Below are positions 54,858-64,000 of a stretch of DNA of 64,000 nt, one piece after another. Position 1 is the stretch's first letter; every line of letters starts with the position of its first letter. Origin of the DNA: Catenovulum agarivorans YM01. GTDB taxonomy: Bacteria > Pseudomonadota > Gammaproteobacteria > Enterobacterales > Alteromonadaceae. The DNA lies in contig NZ_AJWM01000048.1 of NCBI RefSeq assembly GCF_000281085.1, positions 92,585-156,584 on the forward strand, given 5' to 3'. The notes below the pieces were generated by a model that worked only from the letters and a program-made list of their open reading frames with translations, did no database searches and was not told the origin of the DNA. Made by a program: the position numbers and the translations under genes.

Positions 54858-56195
54858 ATGAGTAGACAATATTTTGGAACCGACGGTATTCGTGGTGAAG
54901 TAGGTAAAGGGGTTATTACCCCTGAGTTTGTTATGAAGTTAGGTTGGGCCGTTGGTCGAGTATTATCTAGCCAAGGTACACATAAAGTTTTAATTGGTAA
55001 AGATACGCGTATTTCCGGTTATATGTTGGAATCAGCGCTAGAATCTGGTTTGTCTGCAGCCGGGGTTAATATTGGTTTATTGGGCCCAATGCCAACACCT
55101 GCTATTGCTTACTTAAGCCGCACTTTTAGAGCGGATGCGGGTATTGTGATTAGCGCATCACACAATCCTTATCAAGACAACGGTATTAAATTCTTCTCGC
55201 GTAATGGCACTAAGTTAGGTGATGAAATCGAATTGGCGATTGAAGCTGAAATCAACAAGCCTATGACCATAGTAGAATCTTCTAAATTAGGTAAAGCAAA
55301 ACGCATTGATGATGCCGCTGGTCGTTATATCGAATTTTGTAAAAGCCGCTATCCGTCGGATATGTCATTGAAAGGTTTAAAAATCGTCGTTGATTGTGCC
55401 AATGGTGCGACATATCACATAGCGCCGAATGTTTTACGTGAACTGGGCGCTGAAGTGATTGAAATTGGGACGTCTCCGGATGGTGTCAATATCAATTTGA
55501 ATTGCGGCGCAACTTCATTAAAAGCTTTACAAGAAAAAGTATTAGAAATCCAGGCTGATGTAGGTTTTGCGTTAGATGGTGATGGTGACCGTTTAATGAT
55601 GGTTGACCATAAAGGCAATGTAATTGACGGTGATCAGTTAGTCTTTATTATTGCACGTGACGCACTGCGCCGTGGTGAAATGCATGGTGGTGTAGTTGGT
55701 ACTGTTATGAGCAATTTAGGCATGGAAATTGGCGTTAAGCGTTTAGGTATTCCATTTGCTCGCAGTAAAGTGGGTGACAGATATGTACTTGAATTATTAC
55801 AACAAAACGGCTGGTACATAGGCGGTGAAAGCTCGGGTCATATCATTAATTTACATTCAACTTCTACTGGTGACGGTATTATTTCGGGTTTACAAGTTCT
55901 ACGTGCAATGCAAACCTCAGAAATGTCGTTATATGAACTGAGTTTAGGTATGGATAAATACCCACAAACTCTAATCAATGTGCGATACGCTGATGGTCAA
56001 GAGCCATTAGAAACTGACTTAGTTAAACAAGCTGTTGCGGATGTAGAAGCCAGTTTAGGTGATACAGGCCGTGTACTGATGCGTAAATCCGGTACTGAGC
56101 CTGTTATTCGTGTTATGGTTGAGGGTGAAAATGCAACAGTTGTTGAAGATCATGCAAAATCAATTGCGTCAGCAGTTGAACAAGCGGTGAAATAA
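54858..56195 (+). CDS. glmM: Phosphoglucosamine mutase
   Basis: This converts glucosamine-6-phosphate to glucosamine-1-phosphate for UDP-GlcNAc. The N-terminal YFGTDGIRG is typical. The phosphoserine loop is [16 protein letters not shown] with the active Ser at 101. The Mg2+ loop DGDGDR is near residue 241, and the sugar-phosphate binding GESSGHII and [15 protein letters not shown] follow. The length of 445 aa is standard. Confidence 0.97.
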   Translation: MSRQYFGTDGIRGEVGKGVITPEFVMKLGWAVGRVLSSQGTHKVLIGKDTRISGYMLESALESGLSAAGVNIGLLGPMPTPAIAYLSRTFRADAGIVISASHNPYQDNGIKFFSRNGTKLGDEIELAIEAEINKPMTIVESSKLGKAKRIDDAAGRYIEFCKSRYPSDMSLKGLKIVVDCANGATYHIAPNVLRELGAEVIEIGTSPDGVNINLNCGATSLKALQEKVLEIQADVGFALDGDGDRLMMVDHKGNVIDGDQLVFIIARDALRRGEMHGGVVGTVMSNLGMEIGVKRLGIPFARSKVGDRYVLELLQQNGWYIGGESSGHIINLHSTSTGDGIISGLQVLRAMQTSEMSLYELSLGMDKYPQTLINVRYADGQEPLETDLVKQAVADVEASLGDTGRVLMRKSGTEPVIRVMVEGENATVVEDHAKSIASAVEQAVK

Positions 56196-56227
56196 TCTTC
56201 TGTTTTGATTTTTAATTGTAATTTTTC

Positions 56228-56256
56228 TTGTAACCATGTCAGATGATAGTTACAAT
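56228..56256 (+). promoter_or_regulatory. Candidate tpiA promoter with overlapping inverted repeat
   Basis: TTGTAA (56228-56233) and TACAAT (56251-56256) are separated by 17 bp, a good sigma-70 spacing. TTGTAAC and GTTACAA at the same place are a perfect inverted repeat. A regulator could bind over both elements; alternatively it is a weak glmM hairpin. Start of transcription would be near 56263. Confidence 0.5.
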
Positions 56257-56282
56257 CTCGGCCGCTTTTAGACGGAGTGGTT

Positions 56283-57050
56283 ATGACAAGACGCAAACCA
56301 GTTGTTGCAGCTAACTGGAAAATGAATGGTAGCAGACAGTTAGTTGACAGTTTGCTACAACAAATTAAACAGTCAGGTGTCGACCAACAGTTGGATGTAG
56401 TGCTTAGTCCACCGGCAACTTTATATAGTTATGTTGATAATGCGATTAAGCAGCTAGATGTAAATGTTTTTCTAGCTGCACAGAATATCAACGAATTAGA
56501 CTGCGGTGCTTACACAGGTGAAATATCCGCCCATTTAGCCAAAGAAAGTGGCTGTAATTGGGTGATTTGTGGCCACTCTGAAAGACGTTCATTGTTTAAC
56601 GAAAGTTCTAAAACAACGGCGCAGAAATTTATTAAAGCACAAAGTTTAGGTATGAAGCCGGTACTTTGTGTTGGTGAAACCACAGAAGAGCATGAACAAG
56701 GTAAAACATATTCGCGTTTAACTGCGCAAATTGAAACCATTCTGCACTTAGGTGGGATAGATGCGATTAAAGATTGTATCATAGCTTATGAGCCAATTTG
56801 GGCTGTAGGCACAGGTAAACCAGCATCACCAAAACTAGCTCAAGAAGTGCATAGATTTATTCGAGGCATGATTGGTGCAATTTGTGCTGAAACAGCACAA
56901 AGCATACGTATTTTATACGGTGGAAGTGTAACCCCTGATAACGCTGATGTTATGTTTAGTCAGCCAGATATAGATGGTGGTTTAATTGGTGGTGCCAGTT
57001 TGGTTCCAGAAAAATTTATAAAAATATGTCAAGCGGCTTTGGTGAAATAG
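56283..57050 (+). CDS. tpiA: Triose-phosphate isomerase
   Basis: This interconverts dihydroxyacetone phosphate and glyceraldehyde 3-phosphate in glycolysis. It is 255 aa from the ATG at 56283; GGAG lies 5 bases before, which decides against the GTG at 56277. Catalytic residues are Lys in AANWKMNGS (about 11), His in CGHSERR (about 96) and Glu in AYEPIWAVGTG (about 168). The phosphate loop LYGGSVTPDNA is near 213. Confidence 0.97.
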   Translation: MTRRKPVVAANWKMNGSRQLVDSLLQQIKQSGVDQQLDVVLSPPATLYSYVDNAIKQLDVNVFLAAQNINELDCGAYTGEISAHLAKESGCNWVICGHSERRSLFNESSKTTAQKFIKAQSLGMKPVLCVGETTEEHEQGKTYSRLTAQIETILHLGGIDAIKDCIIAYEPIWAVGTGKPASPKLAQEVHRFIRGMIGAICAETAQSIRILYGGSVTPDNADVMFSQPDIDGGLIGGASLVPEKFIKICQAALVK

Positions 57051-57389
57051 ATGTTTGAAGTTTTAATTTTTGTATACATAGTAGTATCGGTTGCCTTAAT
57101 TGGATTTATTTTAATTCAGCAAGGTAAAGGTGCTGATATGGGCGCTTCTTTTGGCTCAGGTGGTTCAAGTACTGTGTTTGGTTCGTCAGGTGCGGGTAAC
57201 TTTTTAACTAAATCCACTTCAGTATTAGCAACAATCTTTTTTATCTTATGTTTGTTGTTAGGCGGCATGTCAGCGAAAAAAGCTGAAACGACTGATGAGT
57301 TTTCAGATTTGCAAGCACCTGCTGTTGAGCAGAGTGTAAATGAAGAGATCCCAGCTGCTGAACAAGCAACTAACGAGATCCCTGAATAA
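57051..57389 (+). CDS. secG: Protein-export membrane protein SecG
   Basis: This small SecYEG subunit has two membrane segments (about 2-22 and 53-73). The loop between carries GADMGASFGSGGSSTVFGSSGAGNF, the family signature. The C-terminal tail is acidic and variable. It starts directly after the tpiA stop and precedes the tRNA genes, the conserved arrangement. Confidence 0.95.
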   Translation: MFEVLIFVYIVVSVALIGFILIQQGKGADMGASFGSGGSSTVFGSSGAGNFLTKSTSVLATIFFILCLLLGGMSAKKAETTDEFSDLQAPAVEQSVNEEIPAAEQATNEIPE

Positions 57390-57405
57390 AAGCAAATTTG
57401 CTTTT

Positions 57406-57491
57406 GCCGTGGTGGTGGAATTGGTAGACACGCCATCTTGAGGGGGTGGTGAGCTTAGCTCGTGCGGGTTCAAGTCCCGCCCACGGCACCA
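57406..57491 (+). tRNA. tRNA-Leu (anticodon GAG)
   Basis: An 86-nt cloverleaf with CCA encoded. The acceptor arms GCCGTGG and CCACGGC pair, the anticodon stem is CCATC/GGTGG with loop TTGAGGG giving anticodon GAG, a long class II variable arm follows, and the T arm has GGTTCAAGTCC. It lies 16 bases after secG and is probably cotranscribed with it. Confidence 0.95.
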
Positions 57492-57526
57492 AATATAAAA
57501 AAGTAACACCGGTGCAAGTATTAGGT

Positions 57527-57555
57527 TTGAATTTAACAATTTGAATCACTATAAT
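57527..57555 (+). promoter_or_regulatory. Promoter of initiator tRNA
   Basis: TTGAAT (57527-57532) and a perfect TATAAT (57550-57555) are exactly 17 bp apart. They sit 13 bases before the tRNA, with a G/C-containing discriminator as usual for stable RNA genes. Confidence 0.75.
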
Positions 57556-57567
57556 GCTTGCCATTGA

Positions 57568-57644
<77 letters not shown>

Positions 57645-57668
57645 ACCGGTTTTATTTATGTGTTTGAG

Positions 57669-57697
57669 AAGCCCCGGTCGCAAGTTCGGGGCTTTTT
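57669..57697 (+). terminator. Terminator between tRNA-fMet and rimP
   Basis: AAGCCCCG and CGGGGCTT form the stem with a 10-nt loop, then a T run. It should set the ratio of tRNA to rimP-nusA-infB messages. Confidence 0.92.
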
Positions 57698-57727
57698 ATT
57701 TTGTGTTTTGAAAAATCAGAGGTCATT

Positions 57728-58183
57728 TTGTCAAAACAAGATATCAAGCTTGATAGCCTAGTTGCTCAAGCAGTAGCTGTTACAGGTTTTACCTTTTGGG
57801 GTTTAGAGTTCTTCCGAGCGGGGAAAAACTCAGTCTTGAGAGTTTATATTGACCATGAAAATGGCATAGGTGTTGATGATTGCGCTGAGGTGAGCCGCCA
57901 AGTAGGCTCAATGCTGGATGTAGAAGATCCAATTAGCGGCGAATATGTCTTAGAAGTTTCTTCGCCGGGTATGGATAGAGTTTTGTTTAAAGCTGAACAA
58001 TATCCAGCTTATGTAGGCGCAAAGTTAAACGTCAAAACCAAAATGCCAATTGAAGGGCGCCGTAAATTTAGCGGCAAACTAAATAGTATTGAAAATAACT
58101 GCATCGTATTGGAAGTTGATGATGCAGAGTATGAGATTCCATTTAAAAATATTGAAAAGGCACAAGTAGTTCCACAATTCTAG
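57728..58183 (+). CDS. rimP: Ribosome maturation factor RimP
   Basis: This assists 30S subunit assembly. From the TTG at 57728 it is 151 aa, as in E. coli, starting SKQDIKLDSLVAQAVAV; AGAGG lies 5-6 bases before. The conserved segments are GLEFFRAGKNSVLRVYID, GVDDCAEVSRQVGSMLDVEDPI and YVLEVSSPGMDR. An upstream in-frame start at 57701 would run through the terminator tail and is unlikely. Confidence 0.94.
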   Translation: MSKQDIKLDSLVAQAVAVTGFTFWGLEFFRAGKNSVLRVYIDHENGIGVDDCAEVSRQVGSMLDVEDPISGEYVLEVSSPGMDRVLFKAEQYPAYVGAKLNVKTKMPIEGRRKFSGKLNSIENNCIVLEVDDAEYEIPFKNIEKAQVVPQF

Positions 58184-58207
58184 GAACACTGGTAGCGAGG
58201 CTGAATA

Positions 58208-59716
58208 ATGAACAAAGAGATCTTGTTAGTAGCGGAAGCTGTATCAAATGAAAAAGCGGTTCCTCGTGAGAAAATTTTCCAAGCGTTGGAATCGGCTATA
58301 TCTATGGCCACTAAGAAAAAGTACGAAGGTGATATCGAAATTCGTGTGAGTATCGACCGTAAAACCGGTGACTTTGTTACTTTCCGTCGTTGGATGGTGG
58401 TTGAAGACACAGGTAATCGTTTAGAAAACCCATTTTCTGAAATTGGTTTGGAAGCGGCGCAATACGAAAACCCAGAAATTCAATTAGGCGAATATGTAGA
58501 AGAAGAAATCGAATCTATTGAATTTGACCGTATTACGACCCAAACAGCTAAACAAGTAATAGTACAAAAAGTACGTGAAGCTGAGCGCGCACAAATCGTT
58601 GAAGAATACGAAGAAAAAGTTGGTGAACTTTTAACTGGTGTGGTGAAAAAATCAGGTCGTGAAGGTGTGATTTTAGATTTAGGCAGCAATGCTGAAGCTA
58701 TTATTCGTCGTGAAGAATTATTACCACGCGAAACTTTCCGTCCAGGCGACCGTGTTCGTGGTTTATTATTTGATATCAAACCAGAAGCGCGTGGCCCACA
58801 ATTAATGATGAGCCGTACTCGTCCTGAAATGCTAGTTGAACTATTCCGTATCGAAGTACCAGAAATTGGTGAAGAAATGTTGGAAATTCGTTCAGCAGCT
58901 CGTGATCCAGGTTCACGTGCAAAAATCGCGGTTAAAACTAACGACAAGCGTATTGACCCTGTGGGTGCTTGTGTTGGTATGCGTGGTTCACGTGTTCAAG
59001 CTGTTTCAAGTGAACTAGATGGTGAGCGTATTGATATTGTGTTGTTTGACGACAACCCAGCTCAATACGTAATCAATGCTATGGCGCCAGCTGATGTTGC
59101 ATCAATTATTGTTGATGAAGACAAAGGCACTATGGATATCGCTGTGGAAGCGGATAACTTAGCTCAAGCAATTGGACGCAGCGGGCAGAATGTAAGACTA
59201 GCGAGTCAATTGACTGGTTGGGAACTCAATGTGATGACAGTCGCGGATATGAACGAGAAACATCAGGCAGAGAATGACAAGTTAATGTCATTGTTTGTTG
59301 ACAAACTCGACATAGATGAAGACTTTGCCACTGTTTTGGTAGAAGAAGGATTCTCTAGCTTAGAGGAAATTGCATACGTACCAGTGAACGAATTACTGGA
59401 TATTGAAGGATTTGATGAAGACATTGTTGAAGAGCTTCGTACCCGAGCTAAAGCAGCTTTAACAACTATGGCTTTAGCAAATGAAGAATCATTAGAAAAC
59501 ACCGAGCCAGCTGAAGATTTACTGGCGCTAGACGGTCTTGACCGCCATACAGCATTTGTTTTAGCCAGCAAAGGCGTGTGTACCTTAGAAGACTTAGCCG
59601 AGCAGGGGATTGACGATATCTCTGATTTAGAAGGCTTAGATGAGAAAAGCGCAGGTGAATTAATCATGAAAGCCCGTAACATTTGTTGGTTTGGTGGCGA
59701 GAACGAAGCTGAATAA
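58208..59716 (+). CDS. nusA: Transcription termination/antitermination factor NusA
   Basis: This RNA-polymerase-binding factor of 502 aa has an N-terminal domain (1-130), an S1 domain (about 135-200), KH1 and KH2 (about 205-345, with [17 protein letters not shown] and [18 protein letters not shown]), and two C-terminal acidic helix-hairpin repeats (about 360-500). The two acidic repeats are the gammaproteobacterial form. Confidence 0.97.
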   Translation: MNKEILLVAEAVSNEKAVPREKIFQALESAISMATKKKYEGDIEIRVSIDRKTGDFVTFRRWMVVEDTGNRLENPFSEIGLEAAQYENPEIQLGEYVEEEIESIEFDRITTQTAKQVIVQKVREAERAQIVEEYEEKVGELLTGVVKKSGREGVILDLGSNAEAIIRREELLPRETFRPGDRVRGLLFDIKPEARGPQLMMSRTRPEMLVELFRIEVPEIGEEMLEIRSAARDPGSRAKIAVKTNDKRIDPVGACVGMRGSRVQAVSSELDGERIDIVLFDDNPAQYVINAMAPADVASIIVDEDKGTMDIAVEADNLAQAIGRSGQNVRLASQLTGWELNVMTVADMNEKHQAENDKLMSLFVDKLDIDEDFATVLVEEGFSSLEEIAYVPVNELLDIEGFDEDIVEELRTRAKAALTTMALANEESLENTEPAEDLLALDGLDRHTAFVLASKGVCTLEDLAEQGIDDISDLEGLDEKSAGELIMKARNICWFGGENEAE

Positions 59717-59736
59717 ATCGGCGGAGGTAGAACTGA

Positions 59737-62421
59737 ATGTCAGAAGTTTCGATAGATAAACTTGCCGCAGACGTAGGTACATCGGTTGATAAGCTAGTAC
59801 AGCAATTTGCTGAAGCTGGTATTAATAAAACAGCAGATAGCCAAGTAACTGAGCAAGAAAAACAAACATTATTGACGCATTTAAGCAAATACCATGGTGG
59901 TGAAGAGCCAACTTCACAACCAAGTAAAATGACTTTGCAACGAAAAACCAAAAGCACATTGAGTGTTGCTGGCAATCATGGCAAAGCTAAGTCAGTACAA
60001 GTTGAAGTACGCAAAAAGCGCACTTATGTAAAAGCTAGCGCTGTTGAGGCAGAGAAAGCAGCAGAAGAGCAAGCGAAACGCGAAGCTGAAGAAGCCGCTA
60101 AAAAAGCAGCCGAAGAGCAAGCAAAGCGCGAAGCTGAAGAAGCAGCGAAAAAAGCAGCAGAAGCTAAAGCTAAGCAAGAAGCTGAAGAAAAAGCCAAACG
60201 TGAAGCGCAAGCTCCACAAGCTGAAGTAACAGCGAAAGAAGCTGATAAAGCAGTTAAAACTGAAGCGAAAAAAGCGCCAAAACACGTAGAGACTGAAGAA
60301 GAAATTGCTTTACGTAAGAAAAAAGAAGAAGAAGAGCGCAAAAAAGTTGAAGCTGAAGCGGCACGCATTGCAGAAGAAGCTAAGCGTTTAGCTGAAGAGA
60401 ACGCTGAGCGTTGGGCTGCTGAAGAAGCGCGTCGTAAAGAAGAAGAGAAGAAAGAAGTGCATAGCCATTCTTCTCGTTACGCACAAGAAGCTGAAGCTGA
60501 AGCTGACCGTCGTGAAGAAAAAGGTTCACGTCGTCGCAAGAAGAAAACTTCTAAGAAAGACGAAGAAGCGCAAGCACAGGCGAGTAGTCGTGCTGTTAAA
60601 GGTAAACGCAAAAAAATTGCTACGCCTAAAAACATGCAACATAGCTTCCAAAAACCAGTTGCACCAACTCAACATGAAGTTCGTGTTGGCGAAACCATTA
60701 CTGTTGCAGACTTAGCAGCGAAAATGGCGGTTAAAGGCACAGAAGTCATCAAAGTTATGATGAAAATGGGTGCTATGGTGACGATTAACCAAGTTATCGA
60801 TCAAGAAACTGCATTGTTAGTTATCGATGAAATGGGTCACGTTGGTAAAGCGGTTAGCGAAAACGCGTTAGAAGAAGATTTATTGGCAAACCGTGGTGAG
60901 CAGACTGAAATTCGTCGTCGTCCACCTGTTGTGACCGTAATGGGTCACGTTGACCACGGTAAAACGTCATTACTTGATTATATTCGTCGTGCAAAAGTTG
61001 CATCTGGCGAAGCTGGTGGTATTACTCAGCACATTGGTGCATACCACGTTGAAACAGACCAAGGTATGATCTCGTTCTTAGATACCCCTGGTCACGCCGC
61101 GTTTACCGCTATGCGTGCTCGTGGTGCTAAAGCAACTGATATCGTAGTGTTGGTTGTTGCAGCAGACGATGGTGTAATGCCACAAACAGTTGAGGCTGTT
61201 CAGCATGCTAAAGCAGCTGGTGTACCTTTAGTTGTTGCTGTAAACAAGATAGATAAAGAAGAATCAGATCCTGATCGTGTTAAAAACGAATTAGCGCAAC
61301 ATGACGTAATCCCAGAAGACTGGGGCGGTGATGTGCAGTTCTGTCACGTATCGGCAAAATCAGGTCAAGGTGTTGATGAGTTATTAGAAGCGATTCTATT
61401 ACAATCTGAAATGCTTGATCTTGACGCGGTTCACGAAGGTTTAGCATCAGGTGTGGTTATTGAATCAAAACTTGATAAAGGTCGTGGTCCAGTTGCAAGT
61501 ATCTTAGTTCAGTCTGGTAGCTTGAAAAAAGGTGACATCATTTTATGTGGTTTAGAGTACGGTCGTATCCGTGCGATGAAAGACGAAAATGGTGTAGACA
61601 TAGAAGAAGCTGGCCCATCTATCCCAGTTGAGATTTTAGGTCTTTCTGGTGTACCAGCAGCGGGTGATGAAGCCACTGCAGTTAAAGATGAGAAGAAAGC
61701 ACGTGAAGTATCACTTAAACGTCAAGGTAAATTCCGTGAAGTTAAGTTAGCACGTCAGCAGAAAGCTAAGTTAGAGAATATGTTCTCTAATATGACTGAA
61801 GGTGATGTTAAAGAGCTTAACATAGTACTTAAGTCTGACGTTCAAGGTTCACTTGAAGCGATTTCTGACTCCTTGACTAAACTGTCGACTGAAGAAGTTA
61901 AAGTTAAAATTATCGGTAGCGGTGTTGGTGGTATTACTGAAACTGACGCAACATTAGCTGCAGCTTCACAAGCGATTATCTTAGGTTTCAACGTTCGTGC
62001 TGATGCAACTGCGCGTCGTACCATTGAAACTGAATCGGTTGAACTTCGTTATTACAGCGTTATTTATGACCTAATTGACGAAGTTAAGAAAGCTATGACT
62101 GGTATGTTAGAGCCTGAATTCAAACAGGAAATTATCGGTCTTGCTGAAGTTCGTGATGTATTCCGTTCACCTAAGATTGGCGCGATTGCTGGATGTATGG
62201 TTACTGAAGGTGTTGTGAAACGTAACAACCCAATCCGTGTATTACGTGAAAACGTAGTAATCTACGAAGGTGAATTAGAATCACTACGCCGCTTTAAAGA
62301 TGACGTTGGCGAAGTTCGTAACGGTACTGAATGTGGTATCGGCGTTAAGAACTACAATGACGTTAAAGTCGGCGATATGATTGAAGTATTTGAAATCGTT
62401 GAAGTTAAACGCGAACTATAA
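59737..62421 (+). CDS. infB: Translation initiation factor IF-2
   Basis: This GTPase positions fMet-tRNA on the 30S subunit. The 894-aa protein has an N-terminal IF2N domain (1-55), a long charged Ala/Glu/Lys helical region (about 85-300), a second IF2N-like segment, the G domain with [12 protein letters not shown] (about 406), DTPGH and NKID, then domains II-IV. The charged region contains tandem copies of a 16-residue unit. GGAGG precedes the start. Shorter IF2 forms from internal starts are known in E. coli but are not determined here. Confidence 0.97.
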   Translation: MSEVSIDKLAADVGTSVDKLVQQFAEAGINKTADSQVTEQEKQTLLTHLSKYHGGEEPTSQPSKMTLQRKTKSTLSVAGNHGKAKSVQVEVRKKRTYVKASAVEAEKAAEEQAKREAEEAAKKAAEEQAKREAEEAAKKAAEAKAKQEAEEKAKREAQAPQAEVTAKEADKAVKTEAKKAPKHVETEEEIALRKKKEEEERKKVEAEAARIAEEAKRLAEENAERWAAEEARRKEEEKKEVHSHSSRYAQEAEAEADRREEKGSRRRKKKTSKKDEEAQAQASSRAVKGKRKKIATPKNMQHSFQKPVAPTQHEVRVGETITVADLAAKMAVKGTEVIKVMMKMGAMVTINQVIDQETALLVIDEMGHVGKAVSENALEEDLLANRGEQTEIRRRPPVVTVMGHVDHGKTSLLDYIRRAKVASGEAGGITQHIGAYHVETDQGMISFLDTPGHAAFTAMRARGAKATDIVVLVVAADDGVMPQTVEAVQHAKAAGVPLVVAVNKIDKEESDPDRVKNELAQHDVIPEDWGGDVQFCHVSAKSGQGVDELLEAILLQSEMLDLDAVHEGLASGVVIESKLDKGRGPVASILVQSGSLKKGDIILCGLEYGRIRAMKDENGVDIEEAGPSIPVEILGLSGVPAAGDEATAVKDEKKAREVSLKRQGKFREVKLARQQKAKLENMFSNMTEGDVKELNIVLKSDVQGSLEAISDSLTKLSTEEVKVKIIGSGVGGITETDATLAAASQAIILGFNVRADATARRTIETESVELRYYSVIYDLIDEVKKAMTGMLEPEFKQEIIGLAEVRDVFRSPKIGAIAGCMVTEGVVKRNNPIRVLRENVVIYEGELESLRRFKDDVGEVRNGTECGIGVKNYNDVKVGDMIEVFEIVEVKREL
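60064..60159 (+). repeat. 48-bp tandem repeat inside infB
   Basis: Two in-frame copies of a 16-codon unit encode [16 protein letters not shown] (60064-60111 and 60112-60159), and a degenerate third follows. It forms the single-helix linker of IF2. Copy number is likely variable among strains. Confidence 0.85.
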
Positions 62422-62449
62422 TCCTTCAGTTATTGTAGGTAACGTATTT

Positions 62450-62472
62450 AAAGGGGCCTAAGGCCCCTTTTT
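62450..62472 (+). terminator. Terminator after infB
   Basis: AAAGGGGCC, TA, AGGCCCC and a T run form a compact stem-loop 28 bases past the infB stop. Confidence 0.9.
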
Positions 62473-62502
62473 GCGCTCAATATCAATAGAGTTTAAGAGT
62501 AT

Positions 62503-62928
62503 ATGGCAAGAGAGTTTTCCAGAGCCGATAGAGTTGCTCAACAAGTGCAAAAAGAAACTGCACAAATTTTACAACGTGAACTTAAAGACCCACGTGTAGG
62601 CATGGTGACCATTTCTGAAGTGGAAGTGTCACGCGATTTAGCTTACGCAAAAATCTTTATTTCGTCCTTGTTGCAAGATGAAGAAAAAGCTAAAACCAGT
62701 GTTAAACAATTAAATGAATTAGCACCTTATATCCGTTCTTTGTTGGCCAAACGTTTGCGTATGCGCCACGTTCCGTCAATTAAATTTGTCTTGGATACCA
62801 GTTTAAATGAAGGTATTCGTATGTCTGAGTTGGTTGATAAAGCGGTGAAAACTGATAAACAAAAATCAGATCAGTTTAACTCGGATGACGCTGAGCAAGC
62901 GCAAGACGATGAACAAACTAAAGATTAA
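62503..62928 (+). CDS. rbfA: Ribosome-binding factor A
   Basis: This KH-fold factor matures the 16S rRNA 5' end. It is 141 aa. The core runs RVAQQVQKETAQILQRELKDPRVGMVTISEVEVSRDLAYAKIF, then the typical LLAKRLRMRHVPSIKFVLDTSLNEG. The acidic tail (about 120-141) is variable in the family. Confidence 0.96.
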   Translation: MAREFSRADRVAQQVQKETAQILQRELKDPRVGMVTISEVEVSRDLAYAKIFISSLLQDEEKAKTSVKQLNELAPYIRSLLAKRLRMRHVPSIKFVLDTSLNEGIRMSELVDKAVKTDKQKSDQFNSDDAEQAQDDEQTKD

Positions 62929-62961
62929 TTGTAATAAGTAGTAGATAGCTAGAGGGTTATT

Positions 62962-63864
62962 GTGGCGAATAAACGCACATTTATAGATATTAATGGCATT
63001 GTTTTATTAGATAAGCCACAAGACATCAGTTCAAATAAAGCGCTGCAAACCGTGCGCTTTTTATACTCAGCAAAAAAAGCAGGACATACAGGTGCACTTG
63101 ATCCGTTAGCGACCGGTTTATTACCTATCTGTTTTGGTGAAGCAACTAAGTTTAGTCAGTTTTTATTGGATGCGGATAAAACTTATCAAGTAACAGCTAA
63201 GCTTGGTGAACGTACTACAACCTCTGATTCTGAAGGAGAAGTGGTTGAAACGCGTGACGTGACTTGTGACGAGGCGCAAATTCGCCAAATGGTTGAAAGT
63301 TTTGTTGGGGTACAAGATCAGCAACCTTCGATTTATTCAGCATTAAAATATCAAGGTAAACCTTTGTATTTTTATGCACGGCAGGGCATTGATGTACCTA
63401 GACCGATTCGTCAAATTGAAATTTTTTCTATCACAATCGATGAAATTGCCTTACCTAACGTTAAGATGACAGTACATTGTTCAAAAGGTACTTATATCCG
63501 CACCTTAGTGGATGATTTAGGTGAAAAGCTTGGCTGTGGTGCGCATGTTATTCAATTACGTCGTACTCAAGTAACTGGCTTTGACGGTTTGCCTATGTTC
63601 GATTTACCAACTTTACAAGCTATGAGTGAAGCTGAGTTGGCGGAAAAATTGTTGCCTATGGATGCGGGTATTCAGCATATTCCGGTTATTCAGTTAACTG
63701 ATGAGTTGGCAGATAGATTTAGCAATGGTCAACGTATCAAATGGTTGGAAGGCGACTTAGGTACATATCGTGTTTATCGCGAGTCGAGCAATACTATGTT
63801 AGGTGTTGCTGAGCTTGAAGACAATCGTAATTTGCAGCCGAAAAGATTAGTGAGTCAGAATTAG
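62962..63864 (+). CDS. truB: tRNA pseudouridine-55 synthase
   Basis: This makes the T-loop pseudouridine in tRNA. It is 300 aa. The catalytic Asp47 is in GHTGALDPLATGLLP, and the KLGERTTTSDSEGEVVE and CSKGTYIRTLVDDLGEKLGCGAH segments are family hallmarks. The C-terminal PUA-like part is present. It is 33 bases after rbfA; rpsO, the expected next gene, is beyond the window. Confidence 0.97.
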   Translation: MANKRTFIDINGIVLLDKPQDISSNKALQTVRFLYSAKKAGHTGALDPLATGLLPICFGEATKFSQFLLDADKTYQVTAKLGERTTTSDSEGEVVETRDVTCDEAQIRQMVESFVGVQDQQPSIYSALKYQGKPLYFYARQGIDVPRPIRQIEIFSITIDEIALPNVKMTVHCSKGTYIRTLVDDLGEKLGCGAHVIQLRRTQVTGFDGLPMFDLPTLQAMSEAELAEKLLPMDAGIQHIPVIQLTDELADRFSNGQRIKWLEGDLGTYRVYRESSNTMLGVAELEDNRNLQPKRLVSQN

Positions 63865-63903
63865 TTACTGAATTATTGGTTGCTGCTGATTTGGTGGTAA
63901 CTA

Positions 63904-64000
63904 AGGTCAAGCTGATAGTGATATTTTTCGCAAAATCGCTGCAAGGCCATATATGGACCCACTCCGTTTGCAAGTAATTTGATTGATTAAAAACTAAAAT
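63904..64000 (-). repeat. Structured dispersed element, copy 5 (partial at window end)
   Basis: Read on the minus strand, it has the hairpin GGTCCATATATGGCC, then TTGCAGCG, then ATTTTGCGAAAAATATCAC, in line with copy 3. The first hairpin seems lost. It lies 40 bases past truB. The right end runs into the window edge, so completeness cannot be judged. Confidence 0.55.

Noticed and set aside
59992..60368. Long minus-strand and second-frame open frames opposite infB
   Set aside because: They arise from the Ala/Glu/Lys tandem repeats of IF2; the antisense products are low-complexity Phe/Ser/Ala strings.
60024..60368. CRISPR-like periodicity in the infB region
   Set aside because: The period is 48 bp with no spacers and is in frame with IF2; no cas genes are present.

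Overview
The window is chromosomal DNA from an AT-rich marine-type gammaproteobacterium. The translation/cell-envelope block, the TyrR, BamE and PriC homologues, and the lipoprotein and TonB-receptor-rich gene content point to Alteromonadales (Alteromonadaceae-like, possibly near Catenovulum or Paraglaciecola). That placement is inference from gene order and protein character, not from a search. There is no phage, integrase, transposase, CRISPR array or rRNA operon.

Layout. 0-14.5 kb is accessory and household genes: two lipoproteins, a lipoprotein-type gamma-glutamyltransferase, cysK, a small CBM48-type protein, a two-gene RND efflux system, bamE, a PriC-like protein, a TyrR-like regulator with a decayed ATPase, and a diguanylate cyclase. 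14.6-22.7 kb is a starch/glycogen-type locus: a large surface pullulanase divergent from a TonB-dependent receptor, with a perfect 19-bp inverted repeat between them. 23-34 kb holds single genes and transporters: a DUF1338 protein, a GNAT, a KefB-like antiporter, a two-subunit Na+/solute symporter, a Tas-like aldo/keto reductase, tcdA, and a large protein joining a gluzincin-like HExxH domain to a predicted outer-membrane barrel.

34.4-44.2 kb is one long minus-strand operon for guanidine nitrogen use. A guanidine-I (ykkC) riboswitch leads it, followed by an ABC importer (binding protein, permease, ATPase), two DUF1989 proteins (carboxyguanidine deiminase subunits), a biotin-dependent urea/guanidine carboxylase and allophanate hydrolase. 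A GG-N10-GC sigma-54-like promoter lies just upstream. The predicted pathway runs guanidine, carboxyguanidine, allophanate, then CO2 plus ammonia.

45-64 kb is the conserved gammaproteobacterial block dapB-carA-carB-greA / yhbY / rlmE-ftsH-folP-glmM-tpiA-secG-tRNA-Leu-tRNA-fMet-rimP-nusA-infB-rbfA-truB. It has clear intrinsic terminators and a strong tRNA-fMet promoter.

The most unusual signal lies between the genes. About five copies of a roughly 110-bp structured element sit at 3' gene ends (3.3, 23.0, 30.2, 30.5 and 63.9 kb). Each intact copy has long self-complementary outer arms around two small hairpins with GGATG-like loops and a common (TTG)CAGCG word. The arm sequences differ between copies but stay self-complementary, which suggests that structure is what is conserved. 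A second type of double hairpin, with GGACGACC cores, lies inside the guanidine operon.
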